From SG-bin7 sp964498095 (GTDB taxonomy: Bacteria; Bdellovibrionota; Bdellovibrionia; Bdellovibrionales; SG-bin7), in assembly GCA_964498095.1 (NCBI GenBank), contig CAZCFY010000002.1, forward strand, positions 1 to 64,000: 64,000 nucleotides of DNA, written 5' to 3'. Of the stretch, positions 8,856-17,861 are shown piece after piece; positions within the stretch are counted from its first letter, which is position 1; each line of letters starts with the position of its first letter. A program made the position numbers and the translations under genes. A model generated the notes under the pieces. That model ran no database searches. It was given only the letters and a program-made list of their open reading frames with translations, and was not told the origin of the DNA.

Positions 8856-8885
8856 ATTGCTACCAAAAAGAACCTGGAACCTTTT
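8856..8885 (-). repeat. Interspersed repeat type A, copy 1
   Basis: A 30-base sequence here is identical, in inverted orientation, to 35986-36015. On the minus strand it contains AAAAAG and CTTTTT arms around a GTTCCAGGTT core and can form a hairpin. It lies directly downstream of the exbD stop codon and could also serve as its transcription end. Flanks stay similar for several more bases. Confidence 0.75.
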
Positions 8886-8887
8886 TG

Positions 8888-9295
8888 CTATTTCTTCTCG
8901 ATGCTGATGGCGAAGCGGGAGACGCCGGCGGATTTGACGGCGTCGATAACGCCGATGACTTTTCCGTGGGGGACATCTTTATCAGCGGAGATAAGGGCTT
9001 GCACGTCGGGTTTTTTGCCGACGAGGTCTTTGGCGTAAGCGCCTAATGCGGCTTCATCGGTTGGAGCACCGTTTAGCAAAATCTGACCGCCAGCCGTAAC
9101 CGCGATACTTAACTGCGAAGGACTTGTTTGCTCACCGCTGGCGGCTTTAGGCAAATTCACATTGATACTTGGCTTCATGATGATAGGAGTGGTCACCATA
9201 AAAATAATTAGGACAACTAGGATAATATCAACGAACGGGGTTACGTTAATATCCGAAATGGGTTGATCGTCGCCGCCAGAGATATTTGCCGCCAT
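8888..9295 (-). CDS. ExbD/TolR-family proton-channel subunit
   Basis: The 135-residue product (ATG at 9295) has one N-terminal membrane helix carrying the essential Asp of the family (D-I-N-V-T-P-F-V-D-I-I-L-V-V-L-I) and a periplasmic domain of usual size. With an ExbB/TolQ partner it forms a proton-driven motor energising outer-membrane transport or envelope constriction. Its ATG overlaps the exbB-like stop codon as TAATG, so the two are translationally coupled. No tonB, tolA, tolB or pal gene is in the window, so the choice between Exb and Tol roles stays open. Confidence 0.88.
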   Translation of the reverse strand: MAANISGGDDQPISDINVTPFVDIILVVLIIFMVTTPIIMKPSINVNLPKAASGEQTSPSQLSIAVTAGGQILLNGAPTDEAALGAYAKDLVGKKPDVQALISADKDVPHGKVIGVIDAVKSAGVSRFAISIEKK

Positions 9296-9948
9296 TATTT
9301 TCCTTTTTGTTTCGCGTAGACTACGCAAAGGTCGCGAACCATTTCGATGCCCTGTAGAGTTTGCTTAACTTGTTTTTGAAAATAGTTGTAAGCGATGACG
9401 GCAGGAATCGCGACGATTAAGCCAACCGCTGTTGATACAAGCGCTTCCGCGATACCGCGCATGACCGATTGTGCCGCTTCATTTTGGCTGGCACTTAAAT
9501 CATTAAACGCTTTCATAATACCAAACACGGTACCGAGTAGACCAATAAATGGTCCGTTAGAACCGACGGTCGCTAAAAAAGTTAAAAACTTTTCTAGCTG
9601 AGGTCTTTCGGTCGTCGCAAAGGTACTAAACACGGCTTCAAGGCCATTTGAACCGCTCTGTTTTACGAACCGTAAACCATAACTTAAAGCGCGGCCCTCT
9701 AAAGTGTCCTTGTCGAGGCTTATTGACTCAATTTCATCAAAGTTATTTGCTTGTAGGGCTTCCCGTATACGAAGACGGATTCTTTGACTCTTATTTTTGA
9801 TGCGTGAAAGCGTATACCAGCGCTCTAGGATCGCGCAGAGACTAAATACGCTTAATAAAATCAGGATTACGAGAATTACCTGGGCACCTGATTGCGAAAG
9901 GACGAAAAATTTTTCGGTGAGTCCTGGGTCATGAGCTTGCGTTGGCAT
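9295..9948 (-). CDS. MotA/TolQ/ExbB-family proton-channel protein
   Basis: The product of about 217 residues has three membrane helices and the family core G-L-L-G-T-V-F-G-I-M-x-A-F followed by the I-A-E-A-L-V-S-T-A-V-G-L-I-V-A-I-P-A-V segment. It pairs with the downstream ExbD-like subunit. I prefer ATG at 9948, which is preceded by GGGGGA seven bases upstream; an in-frame TTG at 10011 would add 21 residues lacking family character. It is divergent from the sulfatase-fold lipoprotein gene. Confidence 0.87.
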   Translation of the reverse strand: MPTQAHDPGLTEKFFVLSQSGAQVILVILILLSVFSLCAILERWYTLSRIKNKSQRIRLRIREALQANNFDEIESISLDKDTLEGRALSYGLRFVKQSGSNGLEAVFSTFATTERPQLEKFLTFLATVGSNGPFIGLLGTVFGIMKAFNDLSASQNEAAQSVMRGIAEALVSTAVGLIVAIPAVIAYNYFQKQVKQTLQGIEMVRDLCVVYAKQKGK

Positions 9949-10025
9949 GAATTGATCCCCCATTGAAGATGTCGTCGTAAAATTATGACGTTGAATCGAA
10001 ACGGTGGTCAAGATATCCTTGGGAA

Positions 10026-11828
10026 GTGCGCATCATTCTTGTTTGTATTTTAATCACATTAAGCGCTTGTGATTGGCAAAAAAGTCCACGTCCATCGGTT
10101 TTAGTTATTGCCGTAAATCGCTTGGCGAGCCAGGACGTTGTTTGTCAGGAATCCAGTAATGAAGCCGAAAGGACTGGATTTGATAATATTTGTGGAGAGT
10201 CCGTTCGTTTTACCCATGCTTATTCTACTTCTCCCCAAGCTCAGTCCAGTATATCAAGTCTGCTGACGGGGATGTATCCCGACTCCCATGGCGTCTGGCA
10301 CAATGGTAGCCAATATGTTTCGGGTAAAGTTGTCACGGTTGCGGAAACGGCGTTAAAAAAAGGGTACCGCACTTCTTTTTTTTCGGGCGGGCCGCCGGTG
10401 TTTTCTAAAGCCGGCATTCGGCAGGGATTTGAATTCTTCGATGACAACGTCACTATTTCACAAAATAAGATTTACCGTCCTGTTTTGGAAAATACGGATT
10501 CCTTTTTTCGTTGGTTGGACGATTTGGATGATGAAGAGCCATTTTTTTCGGTAATCTTTGTTCCAGATTTACAATTTGGTGATTATCCAACCTATACCGA
10601 CGCCGGCGAAGCCCGCAAGAAATCCGTACAAGGACAAATTCAGGAAGTGGATGAGTCGTTAGAACATTTATTTAAAGGATTGCGAAAGCGTCATCGTTGG
10701 AACGCCACACATATCGTAATCACAGGGCTCAGCGGCAGGGATGACTTTGAATACCGGGAGTATGTGCCGCCCGAAAGTGTTTTTAGTGACAATTTGCAAG
10801 TGGCGCTTTTGATAAAGATCGCCGAAAAAAACCGTGAACGCGGCGGTAGTTGGAAAGTGGATAAAAACGTGAGTGTCGCGGACGTTGGTGCGACCTTATT
10901 TGATTTTATAGGCGCAAATCCGCCGGCAGTTTCCGAGGATAAAATTCATTCGATTTCTTTGTTAGAAGCACTTAAGTCGCCGCAGGTAAATTGGCCCGAT
11001 GATCGGCCCCTTCTGGCGGGGTCTGGGTGGCCGACTTGGATGAAATGGGGTCAAAACCGAATTAGTATTCGTAGTGGCTATTTCTTGATTCTATTGAAGC
11101 ACCCTCTTGTAATGTTTAATACATTAACCGATAAACTAGAAAACACCGGTCAAAATATACCGGCTAATTATTGGCCCGGGTTTCTTGCGGATATCAGCAA
11201 GAAAACCGTAGCTCTAAATCTAAATCCGTGGACAATTTTGCCGAAGGAAAGCCTGACTAAATTTAATTTGGCAAAACAATTATTTTCTCATGAAGACCTT
11301 CCGGTCGAACAAAGACAACGCATTACAAAACTGGCGGAAGAGGGAAAATTAGATCAACAAATTATGGGTTGGGCGGCCCTGCGCGCTTTAAATGTGGGTG
11401 ATTGGGCTTGGTTGCAACAGTTGGGCGAGCTTGCCAAGCGCGGTGATTGGCGACTTGTCGGTAAAAAGGGTGCGGGCGAAAAGTCAGATTGGAAGACGCA
11501 TTCCTGCCTTTCACTTTTAGAAAAGTCACGCGAAGACGTTGTCGCGCAAACCGGAAAGGCTTGTGACGAACCCATGTTTGCCGAGCTGATACTTTGGCTT
11601 AAGACAAGGGATGTCGCCAGGGAATTTAACCGTGACAACTTTATCAGAGAGTTTCAAGTTTATCTGACCGGGCGAGAAATTGCGGTTAATAATTATCTGG
11701 CGTTTTTAGATTGGGATGTGGATAGAGATTTACCGGGCGGCCCGTCTTATTCTGAAATGATTTTAGCCCTGCCGGAAAACCGCAAATTTTCTGATTTTGT
11801 TAATAAGCGCTTAGCGAGTAAAAACTAA
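10026..11828 (+). CDS. Sulfatase-fold lipoprotein lacking canonical catalytic motifs
   Basis: The 600-residue product begins with a lipoprotein signal (lipobox L-S-A-C, Cys15) and then resembles the alkaline phosphatase/sulfatase superfamily: S-V-L-V-I-A-V-N near residue 24, S-S-L-L-T-G-M-Y-P-D-S-H-G-V around residues 78-91, and a later F-D-D-N region. The usual metal-binding Asp of the first strand is replaced (V-N-R), the C/S-x-P-x-R nucleophile motif is absent, and the S-D-H-G-E metal motif reads G-L-S-G-R. The C-terminal 200 residues are unlike sulfatases. It may be a non-enzymatic or divergent family member. The start is GTG. It overlaps the convergent radical SAM gene by 18 bases. Confidence 0.65.
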   Translation: MRIILVCILITLSACDWQKSPRPSVLVIAVNRLASQDVVCQESSNEAERTGFDNICGESVRFTHAYSTSPQAQSSISSLLTGMYPDSHGVWHNGSQYVSGKVVTVAETALKKGYRTSFFSGGPPVFSKAGIRQGFEFFDDNVTISQNKIYRPVLENTDSFFRWLDDLDDEEPFFSVIFVPDLQFGDYPTYTDAGEARKKSVQGQIQEVDESLEHLFKGLRKRHRWNATHIVITGLSGRDDFEYREYVPPESVFSDNLQVALLIKIAEKNRERGGSWKVDKNVSVADVGATLFDFIGANPPAVSEDKIHSISLLEALKSPQVNWPDDRPLLAGSGWPTWMKWGQNRISIRSGYFLILLKHPLVMFNTLTDKLENTGQNIPANYWPGFLADISKKTVALNLNPWTILPKESLTKFNLAKQLFSHEDLPVEQRQRITKLAEEGKLDQQIMGWAALRALNVGDWAWLQQLGELAKRGDWRLVGKKGAGEKSDWKTHSCLSLLEKSREDVVAQTGKACDEPMFAELILWLKTRDVAREFNRDNFIREFQVYLTGREIAVNNYLAFLDWDVDRDLPGGPSYSEMILALPENRKFSDFVNKRLASKN

Positions 11829-12626
11829 AGGCCGAAGTCCTGTGCGGCGTTCTACCTTTTGCGCGATGAGGTGAAGTTGATCTTCGCCGGCGGGTAAAAT
11901 CCTCGGATCTTGCGGCTGATGCCGGACGGTTTGAATATAAACTTTTTTGGCGCCAACCATTCCCAAAACCTCAATCCAATCGTCTATTTGCTTTTCTTCC
12001 ATATTCGTTAAAGGTCCGGTTACGAACATTGATTGAATAGAAACATCCTTGATTTTGCGGATCGCATTGATGGTTTTATTTAAACCCACGCGGACCAAGG
12101 GGGCATTAATTATTTTTATTGTGGCATCGTTACCGGCATCGAGCTTAATGAGTCTCTCATCGACCGCGATTGCGGCGCGATTAACTTTATTGGTAACGAG
12201 CTGAGTTGCATTGGTAAACAGAATTATGGGTAGTCCGGGGCGCAATTCATCGCGCAGACTTCTTATGTTATCAACGAGGACATCGATCTGGGGATGCAAA
12301 GTAGGCTCGCCGTTTCCGCTAATGGTAATAGCTTTTGGTTTAGCCCAAGATGGCTTCCACAGAGTGAGCGCACGGCGCAATTCGGTGGAGACTTCTGCGG
12401 GCGTGGGAAACTCTAATTCCTTGCGGATTTGATTCATCGTCAGAAAACTTTGACTTAAATCACAATAAGGGCAACTAAATGAGCAGACCCGTCCGCCTTT
12501 TCCCAGGGGGTTAACTTCGACGGTCGTGCCGAAGAATATATTTTCCACTGGAGCTTGCACTACAGTTTCATATGTTCTACCGGCCTCCAAAGAGGCGGCA
12601 CCGACCTTTGTCGCGGCATTGGACAT
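11811..12626 (-). CDS. Radical SAM protein
   Basis: The 271-residue protein contains the radical SAM cluster motif as C-S-F-S-C-P-Y-C (C-x3-C-x2-C, near residues 49-56) and the glycine-rich S-A-M contact region T-I-S-G-N-G-E-P-T-L-H-P at about residue 105. These elements bind a [4Fe-4S] cluster and S-adenosylmethionine. The sequence resembles the COG0731-like group of uncertain substrate. It stands alone on the minus strand between convergent and co-directional unrelated genes; the reaction cannot be assigned. Confidence 0.85.
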   Translation of the reverse strand: MSNAATKVGAASLEAGRTYETVVQAPVENIFFGTTVEVNPLGKGGRVCSFSCPYCDLSQSFLTMNQIRKELEFPTPAEVSTELRRALTLWKPSWAKPKAITISGNGEPTLHPQIDVLVDNIRSLRDELRPGLPIILFTNATQLVTNKVNRAAIAVDERLIKLDAGNDATIKIINAPLVRVGLNKTINAIRKIKDVSIQSMFVTGPLTNMEEKQIDDWIEVLGMVGAKKVYIQTVRHQPQDPRILPAGEDQLHLIAQKVERRTGLRPLVFTR

Positions 12627-12670
12627 GAGTACTCCTCAATAGTTCTTTTCGTAATAAGTGGCAAAATTCT

Positions 12671-13351
12671 TTACAGTGATAATAACCCGGTCCAAAAGGC
12701 CAGGTCGGGATGATTTTCAGAGAGTGACTTGGATATGCCCGCGAGATTCCATTCATTTTGGGATAACAAATAAATGCGGTCGGCCATGGCGGAGCGGCTG
12801 ATCAAAATTATCTGGTCGTTGGTCTGGGGCCGAAAACTGCCGATTGTCATGTTCGCGTTTGGATCAAGCCCAATCATTTGCGACGGTAGCGGCGCCAAAA
12901 CTTTGTTTGTGCCGCTAATATCAAGGGCCAAGTCCATATGCGAACCAAGGGGAATTAGCCCCCGGCCTTTACGCGCCAAGAGTATATTGGGATGGCCTAC
13001 TTGAATAAAAACAATATCGTAACGGTCGATCGCCGCGATAAATAGCTCAACACCGACAGTAAATTCACTTTTGTTTTCTTCGCGATATAACCTGTCATTG
13101 GCTAGTAAGGTGGCGATCCGCAGGCTATTGGCAACGGGGGATAAGCACGAGAGTTTTTCAAAAGGACTAGTGGCTTCCATGTCCTGTAAAGAGGAAGTGT
13201 AGTAATCAACAATTATTTCCACAGTTTTTTTAGCGCCTGAACGCGCTCCCCAGGGAGTAGCGACGACAAGCAAGCGCGTGTCTTCCGAAAAGTAAATTTC
13301 AGGACGCGGTCTAAAAATTTTTCCACTGTAAGAGCGTTCTGTAAAAATCAT
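12671..13351 (-). CDS. PP2C-fold protein without metal-binding aspartates
   Basis: The 226-residue protein follows the PP2C phosphatase fold by eye: L-L-V-V-A-T-P-W-G-A (about 29-38) aligns with the V-A-D-G-M-G-G strand, T-V-G-V-E-L-F-I-A-A-I with G-T-T-L-V-A-A-L, V-G-H-P-N-I-L-L-A-R with V-G-D-S-R-A-Y-L-x-R, and D-Q-I-I-L-I-S-R-S-A-M-A-D with D-x-L-L-L-C-S-D-G-L-x-D. All three expected Asp ligands are missing, so phosphatase activity is unlikely. Its ATG overlaps the upstream FHA gene stop (ATGA). Position after three FHA genes suggests a role in a phospho-dependent system, perhaps as a non-catalytic adaptor. The fold call is by eye only. Confidence 0.55.
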   Translation of the reverse strand: MIFTERSYSGKIFRPRPEIYFSEDTRLLVVATPWGARSGAKKTVEIIVDYYTSSLQDMEATSPFEKLSCLSPVANSLRIATLLANDRLYREENKSEFTVGVELFIAAIDRYDIVFIQVGHPNILLARKGRGLIPLGSHMDLALDISGTNKVLAPLPSQMIGLDPNANMTIGSFRPQTNDQIILISRSAMADRIYLLSQNEWNLAGISKSLSENHPDLAFWTGLLSL

Positions 13352-15348
13352 CCGCCGTACTTTGAAAGTATTTTTTTACACTTCACGTGAAAATCATTTT
13401 CTGGAAGTGATAGCTCCATTATCTTCTGACATTTCTCTTTTGTCACCTGAACATTTCCCAGGCTTTCTTCGAACTTAGCATCTTGGTAAAGTAGCAAGAG
13501 TCTTTTATTCTGCGCGGATAATATCTTGTCTTCGACTTCCTTAATGCGGCTTTCGTTAGGATCTACTTTCTTCGCGGCGAAAACCGCCAAGATCGCACCC
13601 TTAAAGTCCTCTTTGCCAGAGAGGTCTTGGGCTTGCTTTAGTAATTCATCAATTTTTTGGACGATAGTTCGCTGTAAAGTCGCCACTTGTTCACTTGCCA
13701 CTTTACGGTTGCTTTGTTGATCCGGATAGTTGGCTTGAAGGTACTGCTGGTAAGCCCTAAGCGCGGCCGTGAGCTCTTGGCGTTGCTGCAAAGTACGGGC
13801 TTTATCGAAAGCCATGAGTCCTTGGCGGCGGCGGTCTTCCATTTCTTTGTTTTGTTGGGCAACAAGTAGTTTGGCATCATCTTGTTGAGTCGCCTTTTGT
13901 TGTAAGGCCACGATCTCGGAGTTTTCGGGATCGCGTTCTATCGCTGGAGCCAAGCAAGAGTTAATATCGTTGAGTGAAGTGTTAGCGTTAAATCGGCCTT
14001 TGCACACCTCGACGACTTTGGCGATGTACTCGGCAAGTTCGCGTTCTTTTTTATTTTCCAAATCGATACGTTGTTGTTCGGAGATGGCAAAGAGTCCGCT
14101 TTTACAGTCGGCTTCTAATTCTTTGGACTGTTCATAGTAGGGCAGGAGTTTATGAATTTTGTCTAATTCGGACAGTGCCAACTCATAACTCCCTTTTTGT
14201 TTTAAACTTTGTGCCGAGGCATAGCTTTCTTTAATCATCTGCTGTTGTTCGGGCGTGAGTTTGTTAATAGGGCGGTCATCAATAGTTACGGAGTTTCCGG
14301 GTTTTTCGCCGCCGCTGGAATCCTTAACTTCGCTGGTTAGGATATAAAGTAAAAACAATACGACGGCACCTATAAGGAGTGAGCGGGGATTAAGTTGCAG
14401 GCCTGACGGCCGTTCGGAGCTATAATCCATTTGTTCGATGGGTTCGACGTAGCTCTGATTATTATCGACCACCGCCGGCGTGTAGTTGGGAGTAGCCACG
14501 ACGGTTTGATTAAAGAGGACATCGGGAAGATTTTTAATTTGTTCTTCGACGACGGTATTTTTAATTTCAAAGCGGACATTTATTGAAGCCACATTGATGA
14601 CGTCGCCGCTATTTAGGGCCAGGGAGGAGTTGGGAGAAATTTTCCGGCCATTAAGCCGCGTACCATTTGAGCTGCCAAGGTCGGTAACGACAAAACCACT
14701 GTGAGATTTTGAAATCTCAAAATGTTTGCGGCTGGCCTTTTTATCGGGAATTTTTATATCACAAGCTTCATCTCGTCCGGCAATCCATAGGGCGCCTTCG
14801 CGCAGATGAAATGATCCTAAATTTTCGCCCTGTAAATTAGAAATCTGAATAATTGGCTCGCCTAGACTTAATCCGACAGAGGTTTTCTCGTCGTCGCCAA
14901 GAAAGTCTTCCTGGGACGCCGGTAAGTTTTTGGGTCCACTCGTGGCAGGGAGCCGGTTATCGCCGTTATCGATAGCTAAGGTATCATTTTCTAAGGGAGC
15001 CGGTGGGTTTTCTAGCGGCGAGTCCGTAACGGACAGCGGTGGTACTGCGACGGGTTTTTCCTCTATAAATTGAAAATCAAACGGAGCCAGCGAAAATGAA
15101 TTGCCGCTTTCAAGGATGATGGTATTTACTTCTTGAGCCTGATAATTTAAGTGGCCAAATTTAGAAATAACATCAACCTGCCATTGGCTACCATTAAAAT
15201 ATACTTTGAAGTGTTGGCGCGAAATCCCGCTTTTTCCCTTTAGAGGAATTTGGCAGTTTTCATCCCGGCCCGCCAGGTACTCTCTTGACGGATCAAGCTC
15301 CAGTTCCTGAATGACTTTGCTCTCGAAGCGGACGATCAGTTTAAACAT
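13348..15348 (-). CDS. Membrane protein with two FHA domains and TPR-like repeats
   Basis: The 666-residue product has a weak N-terminal FHA domain (about 1-95, with A-G-R-D and S-R-Q-H), a second clear FHA domain (about 165-260, with A-G-R-D, A-S-R-K-H-F and G-S-S-N-G-T), a membrane helix near 328-346 and a long alpha-helical region (about 360-660) of TPR-like repeats rich in Gln and Lys. FHA domains bind phosphothreonine, so the cytoplasmic part can read kinase output, while the TPR part would lie across the membrane. ATG at 15348 overlaps the previous gene's stop (TAATG). It is followed by the PP2C-fold gene with a four-base overlap. Confidence 0.85.
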   Translation of the reverse strand: MFKLIVRFESKVIQELELDPSREYLAGRDENCQIPLKGKSGISRQHFKVYFNGSQWQVDVISKFGHLNYQAQEVNTIILESGNSFSLAPFDFQFIEEKPVAVPPLSVTDSPLENPPAPLENDTLAIDNGDNRLPATSGPKNLPASQEDFLGDDEKTSVGLSLGEPIIQISNLQGENLGSFHLREGALWIAGRDEACDIKIPDKKASRKHFEISKSHSGFVVTDLGSSNGTRLNGRKISPNSSLALNSGDVINVASINVRFEIKNTVVEEQIKNLPDVLFNQTVVATPNYTPAVVDNNQSYVEPIEQMDYSSERPSGLQLNPRSLLIGAVVLFLLYILTSEVKDSSGGEKPGNSVTIDDRPINKLTPEQQQMIKESYASAQSLKQKGSYELALSELDKIHKLLPYYEQSKELEADCKSGLFAISEQQRIDLENKKERELAEYIAKVVEVCKGRFNANTSLNDINSCLAPAIERDPENSEIVALQQKATQQDDAKLLVAQQNKEMEDRRRQGLMAFDKARTLQQRQELTAALRAYQQYLQANYPDQQSNRKVASEQVATLQRTIVQKIDELLKQAQDLSGKEDFKGAILAVFAAKKVDPNESRIKEVEDKILSAQNKRLLLLYQDAKFEESLGNVQVTKEKCQKIMELSLPENDFHVKCKKILSKYGG

Positions 15349-16298
15349 TAAAACCGCCCCCTGAGTAAAGTTTCGCATTCCGAATAGCCGCTAAAAGCGA
15401 GCTTATATTTATCGTCTAATTTATTGTCGCCAAGAGCGTCCATGGCCCGGCGGTAAGCGGCGCTACACAGCGTGTAGTTGTTGCGTTCGCGGTAGAGTCG
15501 GCCTTCTTGCAGTTGGCTTTGGATGAATTCTTGAATACGTTGATCCGACATCTTTCGATAATGCTCGGCCATCTCGTGTTTGGGATAAATCGCCAGAGCC
15601 TCGCGGAACGCGCGATTTGCCAAGATAAACTGGCCATTTTGATAATCGCGGAAGCCCCGAATAAACGACGCCTGCGCATCAATGTATTCGCGCGAGAGCT
15701 TGCCCGAAAGCCTTAGTTTCTCTTGTTCGGCATTTTTGTTTTTATTCAGCCGTTCAATTTCGGCCACGTTATCGGAGCCAATTTTATAAGTATTATCCTT
15801 CTTTTTCGATGGGCCGCTAAGCATCCAAAACAACAGTCCAACCACCGTTATCAATATTATATAGAAGTTATTGCCCGCGGGCCGCGATGGGCGCATAGAG
15901 CGGCGGCGGCGTGGCGGGGGTGCCATTCCTGGAGCTGGTGCCATAGCGGGAGAGGGATTGTTATATGCTTGAACCGCGGCAGATAGGTCGCGAAATTTTA
16001 ATTCTGTATCTCCCGCTTGGATAACATCGCCATTTTTTAACCGGACCTGTTTTACTTTTTGGCCATTAACTATGAGCGCGTTTTTATTGGCTACGTCAAT
16101 AGCCGCAGACACTCCGTTCCGCGTTTCAATGACGAATTGCACGCGGCTACACTTCGGATCGTCAATGACGATTTCGTTATCGGGCGAGCGGCCTACCCGG
16201 ACTTGCGAGCTCGTCAGTGGAAAAACCGAGCCCCGCAGGGGTCCGTTAAGGACTTCGATAATCTTTTCCGCAGCGGGAGAAGCAGGTGCTAAATTCAC
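15348..16298 (-). CDS. Membrane protein with one FHA domain and TPR-like C-terminus
   Basis: The 316-residue product has an N-terminal FHA domain (about 12-103, with V-G-R-S and C-S-R-V), a Pro/Ala/Arg-rich linker (115-140), a membrane helix at about 144-161 and a helical TPR-like region (about 205-300). Its position-specific FHA residues are mostly kept, but the usual S-S-N-G is V-A-N-K-N, so phosphopeptide binding may be altered. It starts with GTG, preceded by a strong GGAGG ribosome site. The layout copies the C-terminal half of the next protein, suggesting duplication. Confidence 0.85.
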   Translation of the reverse strand: MNLAPASPAAEKIIEVLNGPLRGSVFPLTSSQVRVGRSPDNEIVIDDPKCSRVQFVIETRNGVSAAIDVANKNALIVNGQKVKQVRLKNGDVIQAGDTELKFRDLSAAVQAYNNPSPAMAPAPGMAPPPRRRRSMRPSRPAGNNFYIILITVVGLLFWMLSGPSKKKDNTYKIGSDNVAEIERLNKNKNAEQEKLRLSGKLSREYIDAQASFIRGFRDYQNGQFILANRAFREALAIYPKHEMAEHYRKMSDQRIQEFIQSQLQEGRLYRERNNYTLCSAAYRRAMDALGDNKLDDKYKLAFSGYSECETLLRGRF

Positions 16299-17861
16299 TT
16301 ACCCTCCTGCCTTAGTAAAAGTAACAATATAATAAGCGGCTCCGTCTTTATCCATTACTGCCAGTAAACGTAGTTCATTGGTCTGACCCGCAAAATCTAA
16401 ATTACCAATGGGTACCGAGTTATTATCCATTTTAAACTGCCGAATTAGATCTTCGATATTTTGCCTTAGCGAGGAATCATTAATTCCGCTCAGCGGTTGT
16501 CGCCGTAAGTTCATGGCCGATGCGCCCGTAAGATTTTCGAAAAATCGGTTAGCCGCGATTATGCTTTCACTCGCGCCGTCAATGGCAATGCCGGGGCCAG
16601 GAAGACCGTCGACAATATTTTCTGCCTCACGGGAGCGGTCGACAAAAAAGCCGCCGCTTCCAGGTGCCGCGCCCGCGCTGGATCTGGAAAGAGCGCTATT
16701 GATGTTAGAACAGAGCTTTTGCAGAGGCTCTAATTGAAAGGCGATTTGCACATTAGCTGTGCCTTCTTTAAGGGCTTTGTCTAATTGCCGATTTATACTT
16801 ACGAATGGAAATTCAAAAAGTTTATAAAGGAAAATATATAAAAAGAATCCGACTAAAAGTGCGATCATTAAATTGATGATAAAAATTTCCACCGTTGTTT
16901 TTGAGTCCACGGCCCGCGCTCCCATATCATAAATCACAATGGCATAGGCGAGCGTGCGCACGCTGCTGGTCTCCGCATTAAAGGCTTGAATGGGAACGCT
17001 GGCACCAAGTAGCGACCCATCGATTTGCTTTGAGAATGAACCATCCTTTTTAAGGGCCTCTAATATAAAAGGGCGCACGGGAATGGCATTGGCTTTAGTC
17101 ACGGGAGCTTTAATACGCGAGTCAAGTGCCGAAACAATAAGGGCTTCCTTAACGCCTTCTTCGCGCTCGGCGATCATGGTATCTAATAGAGAGTCATTAC
17201 CCGTGGTCAGAGCCTGCTCATTTACGGCTTTTAAGTTTTTGGCAATGGTGGCGGCTCTTCGTAAACTTTCGGCGACAAGACTTGTTTTCATGCGTGTAAC
17301 CATCGGCAGCACTTGTAGGCTGGTAATGGCCACGACAAAAGCAACCAGCATGAATAATAGAACCACTTTTAGCTCGGTGACCTCCACGAGCTTGTAAATT
17401 CCCGGCATGACGACGTCGTCAAAATAATTTTGCGCTTTACCCACGAAATCTTCAGTGCTTTGCCGCTTCCCCTGACCGCCTTGAACTGCCTGCAAATCGG
17501 GTTGTTGTTGGCCGCCACCTAGGGGGCCACCATAGTTGGCAACCCGCTGACCGCCGATGGCGCGGGCGGAAACTTTGGACGGCACGACGGCGATAACTAC
17601 ATCGTGTAAGGTAATTTTATCGCCAGTATTCACCTGATGTGTTTTAACTCGAACGCCATTTACGAATACGCCATTAGCGGATCCGGCATCGTTAATAACG
17701 ACACGGTCTTCGAACGCAAAAACTTCGGCATGCCGCTTAGAAACCCCGCGCGAATCGATTTTTATATCACACTCGGGAGCGCGGCCGATGGTGTTATTAC
17801 CAGGCTTTAGTAAGAATGTTTTGCCGGCTTGCGGGCCCGTTAATATTCTAATCGCCCACAT
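16299..17861 (-). CDS. FHA domain protein with two membrane helices and a PAS-like C-terminus
   Basis: The 520-residue product has an N-terminal FHA domain (1-95; G-R-A-P at 26-29, S41, H44 and S-A-N-G at 61-64), a Gly/Gln linker, a membrane helix at 165-187, an exported region of about 135 residues (188-322), a second helix at 323-347, a juxtamembrane stretch and a PAS-like domain (about 412-515, with G-P-G-I-A-I-D and A-A-N-R-F-F). This resembles a sensor kinase whose kinase is replaced by an N-terminal phosphothreonine reader. ATG at 17861 is chosen because GGAG lies nine bases upstream; a longer frame exists. It overlaps the DUF192 gene by 14 bases. Confidence 0.8.
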   Translation of the reverse strand: MWAIRILTGPQAGKTFLLKPGNNTIGRAPECDIKIDSRGVSKRHAEVFAFEDRVVINDAGSANGVFVNGVRVKTHQVNTGDKITLHDVVIAVVPSKVSARAIGGQRVANYGGPLGGGQQQPDLQAVQGGQGKRQSTEDFVGKAQNYFDDVVMPGIYKLVEVTELKVVLLFMLVAFVVAITSLQVLPMVTRMKTSLVAESLRRAATIAKNLKAVNEQALTTGNDSLLDTMIAEREEGVKEALIVSALDSRIKAPVTKANAIPVRPFILEALKKDGSFSKQIDGSLLGASVPIQAFNAETSSVRTLAYAIVIYDMGARAVDSKTTVEIFIINLMIALLVGFFLYIFLYKLFEFPFVSINRQLDKALKEGTANVQIAFQLEPLQKLCSNINSALSRSSAGAAPGSGGFFVDRSREAENIVDGLPGPGIAIDGASESIIAANRFFENLTGASAMNLRRQPLSGINDSSLRQNIEDLIRQFKMDNNSVPIGNLDFAGQTNELRLLAVMDKDGAAYYIVTFTKAGG

